DNA of 64,000 nt from Klebsiella sp. RHBSTW-00484 (GTDB lineage: Bacteria; Pseudomonadota; Gammaproteobacteria; Enterobacterales; Enterobacteriaceae), in the NCBI RefSeq assembly GCF_013705725.1, contig NZ_CP055481.1:5270001-5334000 (forward strand), written 5' to 3'. Both the position numbers and the translations under genes were made by a program. How positions within the stretch are numbered: position 1 is the first letter of the stretch; the number at the start of each line of letters is the position of its first letter. Below are positions 1 through 10,050 of this stretch, piece after piece. Under the pieces are notes generated by a model. The model worked only from the letters and a program-made list of their open reading frames with translations. It was not told where the DNA came from and ran no database searches.

Positions 1-1361
1 AATGCGTCCGCAAGCTTCTTAACGCCAAAGATTTGCATCCCTTCAGGCGCTTTTTTCGGCACGTTGGCCGCCGGAACAATAGCCCGACGGAAACCATGTT
101 TAGCCGCTTCTGAAATACGCTCCTGTCCGCTCGGCACCGGACGGATTTCGCCTGCCAACCCCACTTCGCCGAAGACCACCAGATCCTGCGGTAGCGGTCG
201 GTCGCGCAAGCTGGAAACCATCGCCAGCAGCAGCGCCAGATCGGCGCTGGTCTCGGTGACCTTCACCCCGCCGACAACGTTAACGAACACATCCTGATCG
301 GCCATCTGCAGGCCGCCGTGACGGTGCAGCACCGCCAGCAGGATCGCCAAACGGTTTTGCTCCAGCCCCACCGCCACGCGGCGCGGGTTAGACATCATCG
401 AGTGATCGACCAGCGCCTGGATTTCCACCAACAGCGGGCGCGTACCTTCCCAGACCACCATCACCGAACTACCGGAGGTCACTTCATCCCCGCGACTCAG
501 GAAGATGGCCGATGGGTTACTAATCTCACGCAGGCCCTGCTCGGTCATGGCGAATACGCCCAGCTCATTGACTGCGCCGAAGCGGTTTTTATGGCTGCGC
601 AGAGTACGGAAACGGGAGTCAGCATCACCATCAAGCAGAACAGAGCAATCGATACAGTGCTCCAGCACTTTTGGCCCGGCCAGCGAACCATCTTTGGTGA
701 CGTGGCCGACCATAATAATCGCCACACCGCGAGTTTTAGCAAAGCGCGTTAAATAGGCTGCCGTTTCACGTACCTGGGCCACGCTGCCCGGCGACGACTG
801 CACGTCGGCCATATGCATCACCTGGATGGAGTCGATAACCATCAGCTGCGGCTTTTCTTCGTCAGCAATCTGGCAGATTTGCTCAATGCTGGTTTCAGAC
901 AACATATTGAGATTAGCAGTCGGCAGCGCTAAACGATGAGCGCGCATCGCCACCTGCTGGAGCGACTCTTCCCCGGTGACGTACAACGTTTTCATGCCTT
1001 CTGACAGCTTGCACAGGGTTTGCAGCAGCAGCGTCGATTTACCCGCGCCAGGGCTGCCGCCAATCAGAATCGCGCTGCCTGGCACCACGCCGCCACCGAG
1101 CACGCGGTCGAACTCTTTAAAGCCGGTCGAAAAACGCGGCAGCGCTTCCAGGCTGATCTCAGAGAGTTTCTGCACTTTCGAGACGCCAGCATTACCGGCG
1201 TACCCTGACAGACGCTCATTTCTTGCCACCTGCGGCGAAGCGGCAATGCGCATCTCGGTGATGGTATTCCAGGCATGACAGGCGCTGCACTGCCCCTGCC
1301 AGCGCGGATAATCCGCACCACATTCATTACAGACAAATGCGCGTTTTGGAGCTTTCGCCAC
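1..1361 (-). CDS. radA: DNA repair protein RadA (3' end outside window)
   Basis: RadA is a RecA-like ATPase that promotes branch migration of recombination intermediates in DNA repair. The N-terminus has the C4 zinc finger (Cys11, Cys14, Cys25, Cys28), followed by a Walker A motif (GSPGAGKST), the RadA-specific KNRFG motif and a Lon-like C-terminal domain. The start is a GTG at 1359-1361 giving MAKAPKRAF, the usual family start. About 453 of the usual 460 residues are present, so only the last few are missing at the window edge. serB lies 9 bp upstream on the same strand, the order seen in E. coli. Confidence 0.97.
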   Translation of the reverse strand, partial: MAKAPKRAFVCNECGADYPRWQGQCSACHAWNTITEMRIAASPQVARNERLSGYAGNAGVSKVQKLSEISLEALPRFSTGFKEFDRVLGGGVVPGSAILIGGSPGAGKSTLLLQTLCKLSEGMKTLYVTGEESLQQVAMRAHRLALPTANLNMLSETSIEQICQIADEEKPQLMVIDSIQVMHMADVQSSPGSVAQVRETAAYLTRFAKTRGVAIIMVGHVTKDGSLAGPKVLEHCIDCSVLLDGDADSRFRTLRSHKNRFGAVNELGVFAMTEQGLREISNPSAIFLSRGDEVTSGSSVMVVWEGTRPLLVEIQALVDHSMMSNPRRVAVGLEQNRLAILLAVLHRHGGLQMADQDVFVNVVGGVKVTETSADLALLLAMVSSLRDRPLPQDLVVFGEVGLAGEIRPVPSGQERISEAAKHGFRRAIVPAANVPKKAPEGMQIFGVKKLADA

Positions 1362-1370
1362 GTTAACCTC

Positions 1371-2345
1371 TTACTTTTGATTCATGCTGCCGGAGAGAAT
1401 ACAGAATACCCCCATCAGGTCAGCATGGCGGATTGTCACTTCCGCCAGTTCATTCACTTTTGGTTTCGCATGATAGGCGATACCGAGGCCTGCCGCTTTA
1501 ATCATCGGCAAATCGTTGGCGCCATCGCCAATCGCCACGGTTTGCGCCGACGGGATCTCATACTTTTCCGCCAGTTTGCGCAGCGTATTGGCTTTATATT
1601 TGGCATCAACGATATCGCCAAGGACGTTGCCGGTCAGCTTCCCGTCCATGATCTCCAGCTCGTTGGCAAACACCGCGTCGAGATGCAGCTTGTCGCGCAG
1701 ATACTCGGCGAAGAAGGTGAAGCCGCCGGAGGCGATGGCCACTTTCCAGCCGAGACTTTCCAGCTTCAATACCAGCTGCGTCAGCCCAGGCATCAGCGGC
1801 AAAGTCTCACGTACCTGGAACAAAATATTGGCGTCGGCATCTTTCAGCGTCGCCACACGCTGGCGCAGGCTGGCGGTAAAATCAAGTTCGCCGCGCATGG
1901 CGCGTTCCGTCACTTCCGAAACCAGCTCGCCGGTTCCGGCCAGTTTGGCGATTTCGTCAATGCACTCAATCTGAATCGCCGTCGAGTCCATATCCATTAC
2001 CAGCAAACCCGGCGTGCGCAAATGGGGGATTTTGCCCAGCGGCGCGACGTCCAGCCCGGCGTCATGCGCCAGACGGGTCGCTCGTAACGTTAGCGAACCA
2101 GCCAGACGAATCACCTGGTAGTCATCAACCGTCCAGGAGGCAACGATAACCAGCGCTGCGCCCAGCTCACGCTGCCATTCCGTCAGACGACGCTTGTTAA
2201 GGCCGCGGCCATACAGCAGCCAGCCGCTGCGTCCAGCATGGTAATCCAACGGCATGACCTCATCACCGCTCAGGGAAAGCGGCAATCCAGGCCACTGGGA
2301 AACATCTTCAGGCAGGTCGCACCAGGTCAAACTGTTTGGCATCAC
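1371..2345 (-). CDS. serB: Phosphoserine phosphatase
   Basis: SerB catalyses the last step of L-serine synthesis, hydrolysing phosphoserine. It is a HAD-superfamily enzyme: the DxDxT nucleophile motif is at Asp118-Asp120-Thr122 and a GDGANDLPMI motif lies near the C-terminus. The 324 residues match the family length. It is followed at once by radA on the same strand, as in E. coli, and is divergent from ytjB. The conserved N-terminal regulatory segment typical of enterobacterial SerB is present. Confidence 0.97.
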   Translation of the reverse strand: MMPNSLTWCDLPEDVSQWPGLPLSLSGDEVMPLDYHAGRSGWLLYGRGLNKRRLTEWQRELGAALVIVASWTVDDYQVIRLAGSLTLRATRLAHDAGLDVAPLGKIPHLRTPGLLVMDMDSTAIQIECIDEIAKLAGTGELVSEVTERAMRGELDFTASLRQRVATLKDADANILFQVRETLPLMPGLTQLVLKLESLGWKVAIASGGFTFFAEYLRDKLHLDAVFANELEIMDGKLTGNVLGDIVDAKYKANTLRKLAEKYEIPSAQTVAIGDGANDLPMIKAAGLGIAYHAKPKVNELAEVTIRHADLMGVFCILSGSMNQK

Positions 2346-2446
2346 GGCTCCACATCACTTCATTCAGGCGAGGAAAATAACGCATGAGGCTACCTTGTAA
2401 CCAGCGCTTCTGGCAACATTAAGCTGCAAATTTTCAAAGGTGGAAT

Positions 2447-3088
2447 ATGGTACGCGCAAAACTTAAATTCCGGCTGCACCGCGCTGTTATTGTTCTAATC
2501 TGTCTCGCGCTCCTCGTCGCCCTGATGCAGGGTGCGTCGTGGTTCAGCCAGAATAGTCAAAAGCAGCGCAACCCGCAGTTAGAAGAACTGGCTCGCACGC
2601 TCGCTCAACAGGTAACGTTAAACCTGTCACCGCTGATGCGTAACGAAACGCCCGATGAAAAGCGGATTAGCCAGCTGCTGGAGCAGCTTACCCACAAAAG
2701 TCGGATACTGGATGCTGGCGTTTATGACGAACAGGGCGACCTGGTCGCGCGTTCCGGCGAAAGCATCGAGGTACGCGATCGGCTGGCGCTGGACGGTAAA
2801 AAAGCGGGCGGTTACTTCAATCAGCAAATCGTAGAACCCATTCAGGGTAAAAACGGCCCCCTCGGCTATCTGCGCTTGACGCTGGATACCCATACGTTAG
2901 CCACCGAAGCCCAGCAAGTGGATAATACCACCAATATCTTACGCCTGATGCTACTGCTGTCGCTGGCCATCGGCGTGGTGCTGACGCGAACTCTGCTGCA
3001 AGGTAAACGTACCCGCTGGCAGCAATCCCCTTTCCTGCTCACCGCCAATAAGCCGGTGCAGGATGAAGATAAAGATGAATCAGAATAA
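2447..3088 (+). CDS. ytjB: YtjB/Smp inner-membrane protein
   Basis: This 213-residue membrane protein corresponds to E. coli YtjB (Smp), whose function is not established. It has a basic N-terminus, one transmembrane segment at about residues 12-30, an external domain of about 120 residues, a second transmembrane segment at about 165-182 and a short charged cytoplasmic tail rich in Asp and Glu. The ATG follows a purine-rich AAAGG ribosome site. The gene is divergent from serB and lies 10 bp before lplA, with which it is probably co-transcribed. Confidence 0.93.
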   Translation: MVRAKLKFRLHRAVIVLICLALLVALMQGASWFSQNSQKQRNPQLEELARTLAQQVTLNLSPLMRNETPDEKRISQLLEQLTHKSRILDAGVYDEQGDLVARSGESIEVRDRLALDGKKAGGYFNQQIVEPIQGKNGPLGYLRLTLDTHTLATEAQQVDNTTNILRLMLLLSLAIGVVLTRTLLQGKRTRWQQSPFLLTANKPVQDEDKDESE

Positions 3089-3098
3089 GGAAATCGCT

Positions 3099-4115
3099 AT
3101 GTCCACGCTGCGCCTGCTGCTCTCCGACTCCTACGACCCGTGGTTCAACCTGGCGGTTGAGGAGTCGATTTTCCGCCAGATGCCCGCCACGCAACGGGTA
3201 CTGTTTCTGTGGCGTAATGCCGATACGGTGGTTATCGGCCGCGCGCAAAACCCATGGAAAGAGTGCAATACCCGGCGTATGGAAGAAGACAACGTACGCC
3301 TGGCGCGCCGCAGCAGCGGCGGCGGCGCGGTGTTCCACGATCTGGGCAATACCTGCTTCACCTTTATGGCCGGTAAACCGGAGTACGATAAGACGGTCTC
3401 CACCAATATTGTCCTGACGGCGCTGAATTCGCTGGGGGTCACGGCGGAGGCCTCCGGGCGCAACGATCTGGTGGTGAAAACCGCCGAGGGCGACCGCAAG
3501 GTCTCCGGCTCCGCCTATCGCGAAACAATGGATCGCGGCTTTCACCACGGCACCCTACTGCTGAACGCGGACTTGAGTCGTCTGGCTAACTATCTGAATC
3601 CCGATAAGAAAAAGCTACAGGCAAAAGGGATCACCTCCGTGCGCGGGCGCGTGGCGAATCTGGTCGAGCTGCTGCCAGGCATTACGCATCAGCGGGTCTG
3701 CGAGGCGATTCAGGAGGCATTCTTTGCCCACTATGGCGAACGCGTTGAGGCTGAAATTATCTCTCCTGATAAAATGCCGGATCTGCCAAATTTTGCCGAT
3801 ACCTTTGCCCGTCAGAGCAGTTGGGAGTGGAACTTTGGCCAGGCGCCCGCCTTCTCTCACCTGCTGGACGAGCGATTTACCTGGGGTGGCGTAGAGTTGC
3901 ATTTCGACGTCGAGAAAGGCCATATCACGCGAACTCAGGTCTTTACCGACAGCCTGAACCCAGCCCCGCTGGAAGCGCTGGCCGCCAGATTGCAGGGCTG
4001 CCTGTATCGCGCTGATAGGCTGCAGCAGGAGTGCGATGCATTATTACGGGATTTCCCGGAGCAGGAGAAAGAGCTGCGGGAGCTATCGGCGTGGATTGCC
4101 GGGGCGGTGAGGTAA
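3099..4115 (+). CDS. lplA: Lipoate-protein ligase A
   Basis: LplA activates scavenged lipoate with ATP and transfers it to lipoyl domains of 2-oxoacid dehydrogenases and the glycine cleavage H protein. The [12 protein letters not shown] lipoate-binding motif is at residues 70-81, and the catalytic lysine lies in DRKVSGSA (Lys134 counting the initiator Met). I chose the ATG at 3099 because it gives MSTLRLL and the standard 338 residues. An in-frame ATG at 3063 lies inside ytjB and lacks support. The AAGGA before 3099 is a good ribosome site. Confidence 0.96.
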   Translation: MSTLRLLLSDSYDPWFNLAVEESIFRQMPATQRVLFLWRNADTVVIGRAQNPWKECNTRRMEEDNVRLARRSSGGGAVFHDLGNTCFTFMAGKPEYDKTVSTNIVLTALNSLGVTAEASGRNDLVVKTAEGDRKVSGSAYRETMDRGFHHGTLLLNADLSRLANYLNPDKKKLQAKGITSVRGRVANLVELLPGITHQRVCEAIQEAFFAHYGERVEAEIISPDKMPDLPNFADTFARQSSWEWNFGQAPAFSHLLDERFTWGGVELHFDVEKGHITRTQVFTDSLNPAPLEALAARLQGCLYRADRLQQECDALLRDFPEQEKELRELSAWIAGAVR

Positions 4116-4348
4116 CGACTCTTCCAGAGCATGGCACCTTCATTCCTTGTCAGTTCATCATTTCTCCCACTTAAAGGAATGGCTGCATGATTGACGCGAT
4201 AAAACAAGAGCAAGCTGTTGCGCTCGTCATGGCTCAGCAAAAAGTATCGTGGCTTGCTGCGGTGCGTATCTATAAACACTTATCTCGTACTGATGCAGCA
4301 AAAATGTTGAACATCACCCCGGAATCACTTGCTCGTATTGAAAAAAAA

Positions 4349-4372
4349 GGGTAAGCGGATTAAATGGTTGAT
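4349..4372 (+). repeat. Left terminal inverted repeat of the ISL3 element
   Basis: This 24-bp end begins with GGG directly after the A8 target copy. It matches the reverse complement of 7697-7720 at 21 of 24 positions. Confidence 0.93.
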
Positions 4373-4435
4373 CTTACCTTTGCATGAGAGTGAGACAGAC
4401 CGGCATCTCATCGGATTATCTGGTTGATGCTTCAC

Positions 4436-4843
4436 CTACTGCTGGTGCATGTTTCCTTCGCTAATTCCAGCAAGAACCCCACACGCCTCAACTTCCCGGT
4501 CATCGTTGCAACTCGCTCTCAGTGAAACGAGTTGTTTCTCAAGCGCTTGCAGAGCGGTTATCTGCGACCGCACATGAGAGATGTGATCATCGAGCAAGGC
4601 GTTGACGGCGGTACAAGGCTGATGAGGGTCGTCCTGATAGCTCTGTAGTTCGTGAATCTCAGCCAGTGACAGGCCCAGGATTCTGCAGCGACGGATGAAG
4701 GCCAGCCCCTCACCATGCTTCTCGGTATAGACACGGTAACCGTTGTCCTGCCGATCAGGCGGCGGCAACAAGCCCTGCTGTTCATAGAAGCGGATCGTCT
4801 GTGTTTCGACCCCTACCAACTGCGCCAACTGACCAATGCGCAT
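4436..4843 (-). CDS. MerR-family heavy-metal-responsive regulator (CadR/PbrR type)
   Basis: This 135-residue regulator starts MRIGQLAQLVG, the MerR winged-helix start, followed by TQTIRFYEQQGLL and a dimerisation helix. Metal-ligand cysteines typical of Cd/Pb-sensing members are visible: one in HQPCTAVNALLDDH near residue 77 and a pair in CNDDREVEAC near the C-terminus. The ATG at 4843 is chosen because GGGGAGGAGG lies just upstream and it gives the canonical N-terminus. It is divergent from the cation transporter across a shared promoter with a 19-bp spacer, and so probably controls it. The exact metal is not determined. Confidence 0.88.
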   Translation of the reverse strand: MRIGQLAQLVGVETQTIRFYEQQGLLPPPDRQDNGYRVYTEKHGEGLAFIRRCRILGLSLAEIHELQSYQDDPHQPCTAVNALLDDHISHVRSQITALQALEKQLVSLRASCNDDREVEACGVLAGISEGNMHQQ

Positions 4844-4874
4844 CAGCCTCCTCCCCAACGGATTCTTTACTCTA

Positions 4875-4905
4875 TTGACCTTATAGTAGCTTTATAGTTT
4901 AAAAT
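4875..4905 (+). promoter_or_regulatory. MerR-type promoter of the transporter-lspA genes
   Basis: A -35 TTGACC (4875-4880) and -10 TAAAAT (4900-4905) are separated by 19 bp, the over-long spacer that MerR-family activators correct by DNA distortion. The spacer holds repeated TTATAG/TTTATAG blocks, the likely operator. It lies between the divergent regulator and transporter genes. Confidence 0.75.
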
Positions 4906-4938
4906 GGTACCACAACATTGTTCAAGTGGAGTCGTATC

Positions 4939-5835
4939 ATGAGCAAATCCTGTGGTGGCGCCTGTGGCGGTGATGCAACGTCCGCAGCGGATACCGATAT
5001 ACAGGCCTCCTCCGAGGCGCCAGGGAGATGGGTCAGTGTTTATGCCGTGCCGAAGATGGACTGTCCATCAGAAGAACGAATGATTCGCCTAGCCCTGAAC
5101 GGCTTTGAGGAGATTCGGGCGCTGTCCTTCGACTTGTCGAACCGCCGGCTGAAGGTCGTGCATGACGGCGAGGTCGAGCCCGTCACCTCGAAACTGAAGA
5201 CCTTGGGGCTAGGCGCCTCGCTTCAGGAAACCGTCGCTGCAAATCCGGAGACCATCAAGGCCGCCGAGTTTTCGGCAGCTTCTGCTAAGCAAGAATCCGG
5301 GACCCTGCGCTGGTTGCTCGGCATCAATGCACTTCTGTTCGTGGTGGAAATGACTGCCGGTCTGATCGCCCGGTCCACCGGCCTGATTGGAGAATCCCTG
5401 GACAATTTTGCCGATGCGGCGGTGTACGGGCTTGCCCTTTATGCGGTTGGACATAGCGTGAAAATGCAGGTACGTGCCGCGCATCTTGCTGGTGTACTGC
5501 AACTGATCTTGGCTGTGGGCGTGCTCGTAGAGGTGGTGAGACGCTTTGTATTCGGTAGTGAGCCTGAATCGCTGGTGATGATGGCTATCGCATTCGTCGC
5601 ATTGATTGCCAATACCAGTTGTCTGCTGCTCATATCCAAACATCGGGAAGGCGGGGCGCACATGAAGGCAAGCTGGATATTCTCGGCCAACGACGTGGTG
5701 ATCAACCTGGGGGTCATCACCGCCGGCGCCCTGGTCGCGTGGACCGGTTCCAATTATCCGGATCTGATTATCGGCACCATCGCGGGGGGCATTGTACTTA
5801 ACGGTGCCAGACGCATTTTGGCGTTGAAGGGTTAA
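4939..5835 (+). CDS. Cation diffusion facilitator-type heavy-metal transporter with N-terminal metal-binding region
   Basis: This 298-residue protein begins with a Cys/Gly-rich stretch (KSCGGACGG), then an HMA-like fold around residues 35-90 (VPKMDCPSEERMIRLAL). A CDF membrane domain with about six helices follows, containing GESLDNFADAAVYG and a second metal-site helix FSANDVVINLGV. It is expected to export divalent cations such as Cd, Zn or Pb across the inner membrane. The ATG at 4939 has GGAG upstream. It is four bases from lspA and probably co-transcribed with it under MerR-type control. Confidence 0.88.
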   Translation: MSKSCGGACGGDATSAADTDIQASSEAPGRWVSVYAVPKMDCPSEERMIRLALNGFEEIRALSFDLSNRRLKVVHDGEVEPVTSKLKTLGLGASLQETVAANPETIKAAEFSAASAKQESGTLRWLLGINALLFVVEMTAGLIARSTGLIGESLDNFADAAVYGLALYAVGHSVKMQVRAAHLAGVLQLILAVGVLVEVVRRFVFGSEPESLVMMAIAFVALIANTSCLLLISKHREGGAHMKASWIFSANDVVINLGVITAGALVAWTGSNYPDLIIGTIAGGIVLNGARRILALKG

Positions 5836-5838
5836 ATA

Positions 5839-6351
5839 ATGCTCATTATTGGCAAAAAGCTCTCGCCGTATGCCCTATTGTCCATATCGGGCCTGCTGGC
5901 AGCGTCTGATCAGGCTGTAAAGTGGCTGGTGCAGCAATCAATGGCCTATGGCGAGTATGTTTCGGTGACCCCGTTCTTTAACTGGGTGCACCTATGGAAC
6001 ACCGGTGCCGCATTCAGTCTTTTTGCGAATGGTGGAGGCTGGCAGCGCTACTTTTTTATCGGAATCGCGGTAGTGGTCTCGATTTTTCTGATCAAGCTGA
6101 TCCTTGAAAATCGTCATAAAGGAGAAGCCATCGCTTACAGTCTTATCCTCGGTGGCGCCATGGGCAACCTGATTGACCGGGTCTTTCGCGGCTATGTTGT
6201 GGATTCCTTTGATTTCTATTGGCGAGACTGGCATTGGCCGGCCTTCAACCTGGCTGATATTGCAATTGTCCTCGGTGCCTTACTTTTCGTTTCCAGCAGC
6301 TTGTTGGGTAAAAAAGCAAACACCAATGCCGAGTCGGATGGATCTGACTGA
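5839..6351 (+). CDS. lspA: Lipoprotein signal peptidase II (IS passenger copy)
   Basis: LspA removes signal peptides from prolipoproteins in the inner membrane. The 170 residues have four transmembrane helices and both catalytic aspartates: Asp122 in VVDSFDF and Asp140 in FNLAD. NTGAAFS near residue 54 is also conserved. This is a second, element-borne copy, distinct from the chromosomal lspA expected beside ileS. It follows the transporter by three bases. It is a known accessory gene of ISPpu12-type elements, but its benefit to the element is unknown. Confidence 0.95.
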   Translation: MLIIGKKLSPYALLSISGLLAASDQAVKWLVQQSMAYGEYVSVTPFFNWVHLWNTGAAFSLFANGGGWQRYFFIGIAVVVSIFLIKLILENRHKGEAIAYSLILGGAMGNLIDRVFRGYVVDSFDFYWRDWHWPAFNLADIAIVLGALLFVSSSLLGKKANTNAESDGSD

Positions 6352-6372
6352 CACCTACGCCTATACAACACC

Positions 6373-7662
6373 ATGACCGAACTTCCCGACAACATCCTTC
6401 ACCTGCCGCAATACCAAGTACTGGGCTGCAAATCAACCGACGACGAAATGCACTTCCAGGTGGACGTGCCCGATCCCATCGCCTGCGAGGAATGCGGCGT
6501 GCAGGGTGAGTTCGTACGGTTCGGCAAGCGTGACGTTCCCTATCGTGATCTGCCCATCCACGGCAAGCGGGTCACTCTCTGGGTGGTCCGCCGCCGATAC
6601 ACCTGCCGGGCCTGCAAGACAACATTCAGGCCCCAGCTACCGGAGATGGTGGACGGATTCCGTATGACACTGCGGCTGCATGAGTACGTGGAGAAGGAAT
6701 CCTTCAACCACCCCTACACCTTTGTGGCGGCACAGACCGGCCTGGACGAGAAGACGGTGCGCGACATCTTCAACGCCCGCGCCGAGTTCCTGGGGCGCTG
6801 GCACCGCTTCGAGACGCCCCGCATCCTGGGCATTGACGAGCTATACCTGAACAAGCGCTACCGCTGCATTCTGACCAACATTGAGGAGCGAACCCTGCTC
6901 GACCTGCTGGCCACCCGCCGCCAGGACGTGGTGACCAACTACCTGATGAAGCTGAAAGACCGGCAGAAGGTCGAGATCGTCAGCATGGACATGTGGAACC
7001 CCTACCGGGCAGCGGTCAAGGCTGTGCTGCCCCAGGCCCGTATCGTGGTCGATAAGTTCCATGTGGTGCGCATGGCCAACGATGCCCTAGAGAGAGTGCG
7101 CAAGGGCCTCAGAAAGGAGCTGAAACCGTCCCAGAGCCGGACTCTCAAGGGAGACCGGAAAATCCTGCTGAAACGCGCTCACGAAGTCTCAGACCGGGAG
7201 CGCCTCATCATGGAGACCTGGACAGGCGCGTTCCCGCAACTGCTGGCCGCCTACGAGCACAAGGAGCGCTTCTACGGCATCTGGGACGCCACCACACGGC
7301 TCCAGGCAGAAGCCGCCCTGGACGAGTGGATAGCCACCATCCCGAAGGGCCAAAAGGAAGTCTGGAGCGATCTGGTCAGGGCAGTGGGAAACTGGCGCGA
7401 AGAGACCATGACCTACTTCGAGACGGACATGCCCGTCACCAACGCTTACACGGAGTCCATCAACCGACTGGCCAAGGACAAGAACCGTGAAGGGCGCGGT
7501 TACTCCTTCGAGGTGATGCGGGCACGAATGCTCTACACCACGAAGCACAAGAAGAAGGCACCGACTGCGAAGGTCTCTCCTTTCTACAAGAAAACCATCG
7601 GTTACGGACTGCCGGACTTCGCAGAGGAACTCAACTACGGAGTCGATCTATCAACCATCTGA
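6373..7662 (+). CDS. tnpA: ISL3-family transposase
   Basis: This 429-residue transposase has an N-terminal zinc-binding domain (CEECGVQ and CRACKTTFRP at about 35-80). A helix-turn-helix follows (AAQTGLDEKTVRDIF), then the DDE-type catalytic core with GIDELYL, SMDMWNPYRAAV and VVDKFHVV, and a conserved C-terminal NAYTESINRLAKD. These blocks identify ISL3. The frame is intact with stop at 7660-7662, 34 bp before the right inverted repeat, so the element may be mobile. Confidence 0.96.
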   Translation: MTELPDNILHLPQYQVLGCKSTDDEMHFQVDVPDPIACEECGVQGEFVRFGKRDVPYRDLPIHGKRVTLWVVRRRYTCRACKTTFRPQLPEMVDGFRMTLRLHEYVEKESFNHPYTFVAAQTGLDEKTVRDIFNARAEFLGRWHRFETPRILGIDELYLNKRYRCILTNIEERTLLDLLATRRQDVVTNYLMKLKDRQKVEIVSMDMWNPYRAAVKAVLPQARIVVDKFHVVRMANDALERVRKGLRKELKPSQSRTLKGDRKILLKRAHEVSDRERLIMETWTGAFPQLLAAYEHKERFYGIWDATTRLQAEAALDEWIATIPKGQKEVWSDLVRAVGNWREETMTYFETDMPVTNAYTESINRLAKDKNREGRGYSFEVMRARMLYTTKHKKKAPTAKVSPFYKKTIGYGLPDFAEELNYGVDLSTI

Positions 7663-7696
7663 GGGTGGTATCAGATTGATGGGGTGAAGGTGCCCC

Positions 7697-7720
7697 ATCA
7701 ACCATTAAATCCGTATACCC
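7697..7720 (-). repeat. Right terminal inverted repeat of the ISL3 element
   Basis: The 24-bp end finishes ..ATACCC directly before the second A8 target copy. It is the inverted partner of 4349-4372. Confidence 0.93.
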
Positions 7721-7911
7721 AAAAAAAAGAACAAATAAGCACTGCTGTGAGAAGCCGCATGGCTGAAATTTATGGATGCCCGGAGGCCCTGCTTGTATGT
7801 CCATCATGGATGCAAGGTCGAACTGCATGAATAGATAGCTGAATAGATATCTGAATAAATTAAAATCACATCACAATGAAAAGTATGGATAAATACTTCG
7901 ATAAAAAATAA

Positions 7912-7983
7912 GCCGGATGGCGGCTACGCCTTATCCGGCCTACAGGTTTTTGCGCAGGCCCGGTAAACGCAGCGCTACCGGGC
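7912..7983. repeat. REP/BIME palindromic repeat pair
   Basis: Two enterobacterial REP-type hairpins are present. One is GCCGGAT..CTTATCCGGC (7912-7943) and the other is GCCCGGTAAACGC..GCTACCGGGC (7953-7983). They lie just downstream of deoD (which reads leftward), a usual place for REP elements that stabilise or terminate mRNA. No gene is visible in 7831-7993 apart from this. Confidence 0.85.
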
Positions 7984-7993
7984 GACACAATAC

Positions 7994-8716
7994 TTACTCT
8001 TTATCGCCCAGCAGAACGGATTCCAGCGCGATTTTGATCATATCGTTGAAGGTCGTCTGACGCTCAGCAGCGCTGGTCTGCTCGTGGGTACGGATATGGT
8101 CAGATACGGTGCAGATAGTCAGCGCTTTCGCCCCGAACTCCGCAGCGACGCCGTAGATACCGGCCGCTTCCATTTCTACGCCCAGAATGCCGTATTTCTC
8201 CATCACGTCGAACATCTCGCCGCCGTCCGGTGCATAGAACAGGTCAGCAGAGAAGATGTTACCGACGCGCGCGTCAACGCCCAGCGCTTTTGCCGCATCA
8301 ACCGCGTTACGCACCATACCAAAGTCTGCGATTGCCGCGAAGTCATGGTCTTTAAAACGCATACGGTTAACTTTAGAGTCGGTGCAAGCACCCATACCGA
8401 TAACCACGTCACGTAACTTAACGTCCATACGCACGGCACCGCAGGAGCCCACGCGGATGATTTTTTTGACGCCGAAGTCGGTAATCAACTCTTTCGCGTA
8501 AATGGAGCAGGATGGGATACCCATGCCGTGGCCCATAACAGAAATTTTGCGGCCTTTATAGGTACCGGTGAAGCCCAGCATGCCGCGCACGCTGTTCACT
8601 TCACGAATGTCTTCAAGGAAAGTTTCTGCAATGTGCTTCGCACGCAGCGGGTCGCCCGGCATCAGCACAACATCAGCGAAATCACCCATTTCTGCATTAA
8701 TATGTGGGGTAGCCAT
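7994..8716 (-). CDS. deoD: Purine-nucleoside phosphorylase
   Basis: DeoD phosphorolyses purine (deoxy)ribonucleosides to base and (deoxy)ribose-1-phosphate. The 240 residues start [21 protein letters not shown], with the hexameric PNP family's [12 protein letters not shown] and EMEAAGIYG motifs visible; the latter carries the ribose-binding glutamate. It is the last gene of deoC-deoA-deoB-deoD, 58 bp after deoB, and is followed by a BIME. Expression should follow the deo promoters upstream of deoC. Confidence 0.98.
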   Translation of the reverse strand: MATPHINAEMGDFADVVLMPGDPLRAKHIAETFLEDIREVNSVRGMLGFTGTYKGRKISVMGHGMGIPSCSIYAKELITDFGVKKIIRVGSCGAVRMDVKLRDVVIGMGACTDSKVNRMRFKDHDFAAIADFGMVRNAVDAAKALGVDARVGNIFSADLFYAPDGGEMFDVMEKYGILGVEMEAAGIYGVAAEFGAKALTICTVSDHIRTHEQTSAAERQTTFNDMIKIALESVLLGDKE

Positions 8717-8774
8717 CGTAATTTCCTTTATATTTTAAATAGATGAAGGGCGGAAAATGTTCCCGCCCAAATAA

Positions 8775-10034
<1,260 letters not shown>

Positions 10035-10050
10035 TCAGATCAGTATATAA

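Larger units (their letters stand above)
4349..7720 (+). mobile_element. ISPpu12-type ISL3-family insertion sequence, 3372 bp, complete
   Basis: The terminal inverted repeats are 24 bp (4349-4372 and 7697-7720), sharing GGGTA..CGGATT.AATGGTTGAT with three mismatches. They are flanked by an 8-bp direct duplication of AAAAAAAA (4341-4348 and 7721-7728), typical of ISL3 elements. Inside are a MerR-type regulator, a cation diffusion facilitator, lspA and an ISL3 transposase, the gene set I know from ISPpu12 of Pseudomonas putida. The 3372-bp length also agrees with that element as I recall it. The codon use and pseudomonad-like lspA point to acquisition, probably through a broad-host-range plasmid. 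Confidence 0.95.
4187..7830 (+). pseudogene. Small helix-turn-helix protein gene split by the ISPpu12-type element
   Basis: The 5' part (4187-4348) encodes 54 residues before the element; read-through into the IS adds one Gly and stops at 4352-4354. The 3' part resumes after the duplicated target at 7729 and ends with TGA at 7828-7830. Removing the IS and one copy of the 8-bp target restores an 87-residue frame. Residues 31-54 (LSRTDAAKMLNITPESLARI and neighbours) look like a helix-turn-helix. An AAAGGA ribosome site precedes the ATG. I do not recognise the family; an orphan regulator or antitoxin-like protein is possible, but no toxin gene is adjacent. Confidence 0.7.

Noticed and set aside
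1275..2087. 270-codon open frame on the + strand
   Set aside because: It is the antisense shadow of serB. It has no family features and no ribosome site.
3063..3098. Extended N-terminus for lplA from an upstream ATG
   Set aside because: It lies inside ytjB and adds residues absent from LplA. The ATG at 3099 has the better ribosome site and the exact family length.
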